A DNA stretch of 64,000 nt from Chionoecetes opilio (taxonomy: Eukaryota; Arthropoda; Malacostraca; Decapoda; Majidae): assembly GCA_016584305.1 (NCBI GenBank), contig JACEEZ010002754.1:117501-181500 (forward strand), written 5' to 3'. Every line of letters begins with the position of its first letter. Positions within the stretch are counted from its first letter, which is position 1. The position numbers were made by a program, and so were the translations under genes. Below are positions 12,001 through 21,000 of the stretch, in pieces. The notes beneath the pieces are model-generated. The model saw only the letters and a program-made list of their open reading frames with translations. It searched no databases and was not told where the DNA came from.

Positions 12001-15000
12001 AGGTGTTGGGGAAGAGAAATGGCTGAGGTGTTGGGAGAGATTGGCTGAGGTGTTGGGAGAGAATGGCTGAGGTTGGTTTGGGAGAGAATGGCTGAGGTGT
12101 TGGGAGAAAATGGCTGAGGTGTTGGGAGAGAATGGCTGAGGTGTTGGGAGAGATTGGCTGAGGTGTTGGGAGAGAATGGCTGAGGTGTTGGGAGAGATTG
12201 GCTGAGGTGTTGGGAGAGATTGGCTGAGGTGTTGGGAGAGAATGGCTGAGGTGTTGGGAGAGATGGCTGAGGTGTTGGGAGAGATTGGCTGAGGTGTTTG
12301 GGAGAGAATGGCTGAGGTGTTGGGAGAGATGGCTGAGGTGTTGGGAGAGAATGGCTGAGGTGTTGGGAGAGAGTGGCTGAGGTGTTGGGAGAGAATGGCT
12401 GAGGTGTTGGGAGAGATTGGCTGATGTGTTGGGAGAGAATGGCTGAGGTGTTGGGAGAGAATGGCTGAGGTGTTGGGAGAGATTGGCTGAGGTGTTGGGA
12501 GAGAATGGCTGAGGTGTTGGGAGAGATTGGCTGAGGTGTTGGGAGAGAATGGCTGAGGTGTTGGGAGAGAATGGCTGAGGTGTTGGGAGAGATTGGCTGA
12601 GGTGTTGGGAGAGAATGGCTGAGGTGTTGGGAGATTGGCTGAGGTGTTGGGAGAGAATGGCTGAGGTGTTGGGAGAGAATGCTTTACTCCATGTTCTGCC
12701 CTAAAGCCCCAACACCCAACACCTCGGTCAATCCCGTGCGTTCAGAAGGGGGGAGTGAGGGGCCCATTTTCGCCAACTTAACGTGCGGCGAGTGTAGCTG
12801 TTAAGTAGCATGTTGCTGGTCCAGCCTTAAAGTTATGTGAGCGCCTTTGTTAGGACACCGTGTATGTACATATAGGCATTGTTACGACACTCCAGATGAA
12901 TAATGAAATGCATGATTGCGTTCAGCTTTTATTCCAAATCTAGTAAATAAAAACATATATCTCTAAGACAAAACATCTCACCAGCATAAGGATCACAAAT
13001 ATAGTATGTAGAGGGTGAGTCACTGACAACAATTATGACAGTACATAGGAATACCACTGCACCGGGCCAGTGTGAAAGTGACACCTCAATCATGCATCTC
13101 AACCCCACATGTGTGACCTAAGCACGTAACAACTAATGCTCACCTGAGATCATGTTATAGCACCATGCCAGCCAGTCAAGTGTAAGGCAGCCAAGTCACC
13201 AGGATGAATCAGAGATGGTAGGTAGAAAGGAGAGGCATGGGGTACAGTCTGCATGAAAGGAGTGAGTGAGTGAGTTAATGCCAAAAAAAGGGGAATGTGC
13301 CAGACATCAGAGGTCATATGGCACTATGGGAAAGCATAAAAAGGGGAGTGTGCCAGACATCAGAGGTCATATGGCACTGTGGGAAAGCATAAAAAGGGGA
13401 ATGTGCCAGACATCAGAGGTCATATGGCACTGTGGGAAAGCATAAAAAGGGGAGTGTGCCAGACATCAGAGGTCATATGGCACTGTGGCAAGACATAAAA
13501 AGGGGAATGTGCCAGACATCAGAGGTCATATAGCAGTATGGGAAAGCATAAAAAGGGGAGGGGTTTTAGACTGCATGAAAGGAAGAGTCTAGTAAAGTCT
13601 GCATGCAAAGGGTCAAAGATGGCATCGTTTGAATGTTTCAGTGACGTACTGTAGGCGGAATCTCTAAAACACACGGAAGTGGTTAGTGTCATTCAACCAG
13701 AGTCTTCCTCGTGGTGGGTCATTGCACCTATAAACAAGGAGAGAGAAGAAAAAGTTTAGTTACCATGCCCATAATCACAGAGTAGTGCAGCAGCCTGTAA
13801 CCCACGCCCTGCCCTCCCTCCCTTGGACATAGATTGCATTTGTGTAGACATAATGACAGATGTAAAAACAGGTGATGAAGGCGACACAGGCTGGGAAGGG
13901 AGTACTTTATTCCTAACTAGTTTCACCTCTACTGGGCTTCATCAGAGGAATGAAACTAGTCAGGAATAAAGTACATACTCACTTCCCAGCCGTGTCTCCT
14001 TCATATCCGTTTCTATAGATTGCATTGTTTTCACCCCACCATGGCGCAGCACTACTAACAGCCCATCAGCAGCCAAGCACCACCCACTGGACCCATCTGA
14101 GAGGAAAGCACCCCTCGCCCCTTCCACTCTCTCATTTTCTCTCTCTTTCACACACTAAAATTCTTCATGAGGCGCTTCTGTCGTGCCCATAATGACAGAG
14201 CTTGCATCCAACTCTGCATCAGTGGCAGTCGTGTTGGTGCCCTGAGATTCACCAACCTTTCCTGCCTCTGATGTCTGCAAGGGAATGAAAAGCTTGATCA
14301 TTGTTATCTTTCATCTCCTCAACATCAACACAGGTAAGCACAATTATATTCTAAGATCACCAGAATGATACACAGGCTTTTCCATCATTTCTTCCACACT
14401 AGCAATGGCATAACCTCTATGATGATAAGTAACCTATCCCCTCACAAAACGTATCAGAGCAACACACAGAGGCTGCTCAACACAAGAATGTAACCAGCTA
14501 GTTCTTCATGATGAGGACCTAATTCTCCACAGTCCATTGCTTACATAAGTCTATAAGGGTCTTTAAAAGGAGTCTGGATAAATTCGTGGATAGGGAAGAG
14601 AGGTGGATGTAGGTAGAGTTAAGTAACATGAACTACCTCGTGTAGGTCTCACGGCCTCTTGTAGTTTCCTTATTTTCTTATGTTCTTATCTAAGTGTTTC
14701 ATGTCAGTTCCTTTCAAAAGCGTGTTCCTTATAACAAGCTAAACCTGTATTATTGTTTTTACTTGACTATTACATTAGCCATCCTGTAATCACCCTGGCC
14801 TTTGCAGAGTTCATCACCAAGATCAAAGTTTTGTGTACAAGTTAAGCTATTATAAGCCAGTCGTATTTCAACAAAGTTACTGTTTTGGAGTTGGAAAGTT
14901 TCATCTTTTACTGGTGAAGGAAGGTCCGACCCAAGGGATGACAAACAGGACCTCTACATGATACATCAAAACATACCAGGGTATCCAGGAGTGCATCTTT

Positions 15001-18000
15001 ATCAATAACATTTACTTGCACCTCTCTATCTCCTCATTATTCCCACTCTCCTCCTTAATAGTCCTCCACTCTCTCCTCCTTAATAGTCCTCCACTCTCTC
15101 CTCCTTCATAGTCCTCCACTCTCTCCTCCTTCATAGTCCTCCACACTCTCCTCCTTAATAGTCCTCCACTCTCTCCCTCTGTCCTCCTTAATAGTCCTCC
15201 ACTCTCTCCCTCTCTCCTCCTTAATAGTCCTCCACTCTCTCCCTCTCTCCTCCTTAATAGTCCTCCACTCTCTCCTCCTTAATAGTCCTCCAACTCTCCA
15301 CTCTCTTCCTCCTTAATAGTCCTCCACTCTCTCCCTCTCTCCTCCTTAATAGTCCTCCACTCTCTCCCTCTCTCCTCCTTAATAGTCCTCCACTCTCTCC
15401 CTCTCTCCTCCTCAATAGTCCTCCACTCTCTCCCTCTCTCCTCCTCAATATCCTCCACTCATATCTCCACTCTCTCCCTCTCTCTCCTAATAGTCCTCCA
15501 CTCTCTCCCTCTCTCCTCCTTATAGTCCTCCACTCTCCTCCTCTCCTCTCATAGCCTCCACTCTCTCCCTCTCTCCTCCTTAATAGTCCTCCACTCTCTC
15601 TCTCTCCCTCACATAGTCCCTCCACCTCTCCCTCTCTCCTCATGCCTCCTCTCTCCTCCTTAATAGTCCTCCACTCTCTCCCTCTCTCCTCCTCAATAGT
15701 CCTCCACTCTCTCCTCCTTAATAGTCCTCCACTCTCTCCTCCTTAATAGTCCTCCACTCTCTCCTCCTTAATAGTCCTCCACTCTCTCCCTCTCTCCTCC
15801 TAATAGTCCTCCACTCTCTCCCTCCATCATTATTGTAGTCCTCTCCTGCCTCCTCCACAACCTCCTCCTCATTAAAATTGTTATCTTCCATATCCTCCTA
15901 TCTACTACAGAATGAAGATACACAAGAAAGAAGAAACAAGAACTAGAAGAAACACAAGAAACACAAAATAGTTCAAAAATTATCATGAATCAATATAGCA
16001 AAAGCAAAACTTCTATCACTATATAAATGGACTCATCAATCAACACCTTTTATTGGTTCCCTCCCTGTCGGCTGTCACTCACCTCATCATCCTCTTCATC
16101 CCAAAACTCGTCAGTCAGGAAGGCAAAGTTGGTCTCGATGAATTCCATGAGCTCCTCTTCGTAGTCTTCCCGCTCCTTGAAGGCAACAAACTCCTGAGGA
16201 CAAAAACAGATGCATCATGACTGACCAAGTGAGATACAAAAACAGATGCATCATGACTGACCAAGTGAGATACGGAGACAGATGCATCATGACTGACCAA
16301 GTGAGATACAAAAACAGATGCATTATGTCTGACCAAGTGAGATACAAAAACAGATGCATCATGACTGACCAAGTGAGATACGGAGACAGATGCATCATGT
16401 CTGACCAAGTGAGATGCAAAAACAGATGCATCATGTCTGACCAAGTGAGATACAAAAACAGATGCATTATGTCTGACCAAGTGAGATACGGAGACAGAAC
16501 CCCTCGAGTAAAACATATTTTCTGTATATCACGAGGTAAACACACACCAATACACTGTACTCTCTTATACTATACTACTCTTGAATAATGATCCTTAACC
16601 CCTTGAGACCCAGAACGTAATTTCCATTGTAATTTGGCAACCATTAGACGATTTTTAGTGAATATAAGCAATAATTTATAGCTATGACCTGTATACGTAG
16701 TATCCTTATCCACTATGTAATTTGATATATTACCTAAGTTACTTTTCCTAATTGTATGGCTAACAACAGACATATTATTTATAGCCAGAAAAGATCTTGG
16801 CGTGAAGGTGTTAATACACACTCACCTTCCTGGGCACAAACATGTCCTCGTTGACCTCGTCCAGGGCCAGATAAAACTCCTTGTTGTGGGTCTGAATCTC
16901 GGCACCAGGCTTGAGGATGAGGTACGTGGCCACGGCCTCACACGCCTTCGCAGTCTCCTCCTCTGGGGATACAAAATGAAGAGTGCTAAATGTTTTCTTA
17001 ATATAAGGGGAAAAAATATATGAGGGGAAAAATAACAAATAAGGGGGGAATGAGGGGAAAATAAAAATGGGGGAAAATGAGAGGAAAATAGAAAACAAAT
17101 GAGGGAAAAAAAGAAAACAAATGAGGGAAAAAAAGAAAACAAATGAGGGGAAAAAGAAAACAAATGAGGGGAAAAAGAAAAACAAATGAGGGAAAAAAAG
17201 AAAACAAATGAGGAAAAAAAGAAAACAAATGAGGGGAAAAAAAGAAAACAAATGAGGGGAAAAAAGAAAACAAATGAGGGGAAAAAAGAAAACAAATGAG
17301 GGGAAAAAAAGAAAACAAATGAGGGAAAAAAAGAAAACAAATGAGGGAAAAAAAGAAAACAAATAAAGGGGAAAAAAAAAACAAATGAGGGAAAAAAGAA
17401 AACAAATGAGGGGAAAAAAAAAAACAAATGAGGGGAAAAAAAAAAACAAATGAGGGGAAAAAAAAAAACAAATGAGGGGAAAAAAGAAACAAATGAGGGA
17501 AAAAAAGAAAACAAATGAGGGGAAAAAAAGAAAACAAATGAGGGGAAAAAAGAAAACAAATGAGGGGAAAAAAAAGAAAACAAATGAGGAAAAAAGAAAA
17601 CAAATGAGGGGAAAAAAAGAAAAAAATGAGGGGAAAAAGAAAAAAAATTGAGGGAAAAAGAAAACAAATGAGGGGAAAAAAAAAAACAAATGAGAGGAAA
17701 AAAGAAAACAAATGGGAAAAAAAGAAAACAAATGAGGGAAAAAAAAGAAAACAAATGAGGGGAAAAAAAGAAAACAAATGAGGGGAAAAAAGAAAACAAA
17801 TGAGGGGAAAAAAGAAAACAAATGAGAGGAAAAAAGAAAACAAATGGGAAAAAAAGAAAACAAATGAGGGAAAAAAAAGAAAAAAATGAGGGGAAAAAAA
17901 GAAAACAAATGAGGGAAAAAAAGAAAACAAATGAGGGGAAAAAAAGAAAACAAATGAGGGAAAAAAAAAAAAATACAAATTCCTCATTAACAATAACTAT

Positions 18001-21000
18001 AAACTGCTACAACTATAATCAGTGAACAAATCAAGGCAAGAAATATAATTATAATTCACAAGTACGTATTTTTTATTCTTAGAGTAAATGTACTATATGA
18101 ATAATACATAAACTAAAGATGCTATATAAAAATCTCAACTCTCTCCTTGCTTTAGAAGAAGACTTAGTGCATTTTTCTATGCAAAAGGAGACGAATCAAG
18201 GCTACAAACCAATGACATGAAAGTAGCCCTGAATAGTGCAGCACATAGTGAGTGATGACCCTGATGCTAAACACACACTGAACAATAACAATGATGTCAT
18301 AAATGCATGCAAAAGGAAGTACAACACACTCACTCTGGAAGTAGGAGTACTGTAGGTAATCAAAGAAGGAGGGCAGAAAATCGTCATCCACCTCCCCAGA
18401 GAGCTCACTCAGCTGCCACATACACTTCCTCTTGCAGCGCAGAGTGAAGGTGAAGTGATCTTTAGGGTGAGGAAATGGCAATCATCAATACATGAAATTT
18501 GTTCATCCTTTCATTTCTGAACATAAATACTTCTCCCTGTTCAAAGAGTAAAGAACAGGTTCTGGGTACATCATTTTCTTAAGACTCAATCCTGAAACAG
18601 AGAGTGTCCTGAAAACCCCCTCTCTTAGTCCTATAATGAGGCCAATGTGTCACACCACTCACTGGCAACGGATGAGATGAAATCCGGGTACCAGCCCTGG
18701 TCGAAGGGGTTCTCACACAGGAAGCGGCAGGTCTGGTACTCCTCCAGGAACAGCCTGAGGCTCTTCTCCATGAGGGTGATGGTGAGGCCAAAGTTGTTGT
18801 CTTGATAGGCCAGCGTTGCCTTGAAGTACTCCTGGCCATAGGGCTGTTGGCACCAAAGATTCAGTAATGCACAGAGGAGGAGTGGCCGTCTTCATCACTT
18901 ACAAACAACCGAAATTTTTTTTTTTTTTTTTTTACATCACAAAGGACTGGCCAAGGGCACAAAAAAAGAGGTAACACAAAGCCCGCTTAGTTGCCAGTCC
19001 CTATAAAGAAGACAGTAAGAGAATAAAGAAAGGGGGGTGGGCCAATTTAGTTTGGGAGGTGTCTCGAAGCATAATAAGTAAAGGTAAATTACAACTAAGA
19101 CTAATTTGTTTCATAGAATTGGCCTTCTCCCAAACAATGGGGTGGAACATGGCATATAGCATTACAAATTACTGTATTTTGCTTCCATAAGAAATGACAC
19201 TACAAAGAGAAGGATCCCAATTCTCCACCCTTGTTCTGTTGAGTCACCTTCTATGACAGGCAGGTAATATGGAGACAGGCATCTATGTTCTGTGTCTAAG
19301 GGTCAGCTATATGGTTATCACTCAGGTTGACTGCAATGTTTGTAGTATAGACCACAGTGTAACAGGCGGAGGGCTCCCTACATTCCTTTGCTACATATAC
19401 ATTAATATCATTAAGCCATGGGACTGCATGATATGTATGTCTGTTCCTTTGTGTATGTGTGCGTGTGTGTGTGTGCATACGTGTCTCTCTCTCACCTTCA
19501 ATTCCAGGTTGACAACATCTGCAGCCTTTATCCCTGCTTGTTCCATATAGAACTTCAGGTTGTTTGACATCACCGTGTTGTTCGGCTGCACAGCCAGCAC
19601 TGTCGCTGCTGCATTGGCGGCATCTTTTACTCGACCCAACTGTGAAGCGATGTGGGATAAGTTAAGAATTTATAAGTAGATCATGATTTACAGTGAGGAA
19701 AGAAAAAAAATAACTGGTAGTCATCTTACATCTCTGGCATTTCAAAAAAATTCTGAACGTTATTTCTAATTACTTGATGAACTTATCACGCCTTGTACTG
19801 TAAAAGTGTCTCCTTCAGAATTAGGTTCATTGCTACAAAGCCTGAAACATCAGTAAGAATTGTATTACAATCAGTCAACAACAGAAAATAATAAAATGGA
19901 ACCTGGCTGTTTTTTCTCCCACAAAAACTTTCAAAACTTATGGCTCAAAAGTTCTCCTCAGAGCTAATTAACTATTTGCCATTTCTCAGCATCGCAATAA
20001 GCCCAAACTCACCCGGTAGTAACACAACTGCAAGTAGTCATAGGGCTTCCTATTGTTAAATTCGGAGATGACGTTACTCTCCACAACACGGTCGCGTTGT
20101 GGGCCCAGTGCATTCTTCTTGCACCTGACGAGGCAGTGAGTGCTGTAGAGGGCGCGTTCAAAGTAGCGGTCTTCCTCACTCATGTTGGCGGACAGCAGCT
20201 CCTTCTGCTCTGCCTCCAGGCTGCAATTCCTGCGGCAGCTAGACAGACACAGCAGGAAAAAGTAAAAGATAACATAAAGGTCTGTTTCTTTCATGTTCTC
20301 ATCTAATTGTATTTCTACAGGATTAGACTAAGTCAAACTCATTACCGTATGTCCCATCTCTTAATACTCTTCTATCATATTTTCTTTAAAGCTAAGTATG
20401 TTATTGGCACACGTATCTGTTATTGGTGTTAAAATACAGCTATCTGTTCTGGTCCAAAAGCTGGTAATCATTACCAAAAAATGCAAAGTACAGTAATGTC
20501 TTGCCTGTACCCAAGGTCAAGAAAGGGAGGTCGGCCCACCTTTCTAGCCTCTGCCTAAACAGATGTGAAGTACAGTAAGCATAACATACAGTGCTGTCAT
20601 TTCGTTCACATAAGCTTGGAGGACTGCTTGCTTATACATATTAGCCAGCAATACTAGTAAACCTTCAAAATCTGCTTTTCATCAACTACAAGTGGAACTG
20701 TCGCTGAAAATTTCTACGTCGGCGAGAGTTCTTGGTTGGTGTTTCGACAAGAATTCCGATCGGCGACAGTTCCATAAACCATCAAACTCATAAAACAAAG
20801 CTAAATATTAGGTCACAGGGGCCATTAAAAAATTACGTAATGTTTTTTTTTAGTAATGTTTTCCCCCCCTTTCCCCCTTGTCACGCTTTGTAACACATGT
20901 CCAGACCGCCAAGTTAGAAAATTAGGTAACACAAGGTAGTACCCCCCCCCCCCTAAATTAGTATAACGCTTATTTTTTTTTTACAATAATATAGGTCTAA

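Noticed and set aside
13683..13731. Possible minus-strand exon after TTGTTTATAG
   Set aside because: In the phase required after exon 7 it stops at the third codon (TGA); other phases do not fit.
14759..14944. Minus-strand frame of 61 codons, possible extra P3H exon
   Set aside because: No similarity to the leprecan linker region and no flanking splice sites that fit exon 7 and exon 8 phases.
16197..16497. CRISPR-like regular repeat
   Set aside because: Units are contiguous 36-bp tandem copies without unique spacers, and the window is eukaryotic.
16811..17993. Phenylalanine-rich frames of over 300 codons on the minus strand
   Set aside because: Translation of the GAAAACAAATGAGGGG-type array; only the part in exon 6 (16826-16962) is real.
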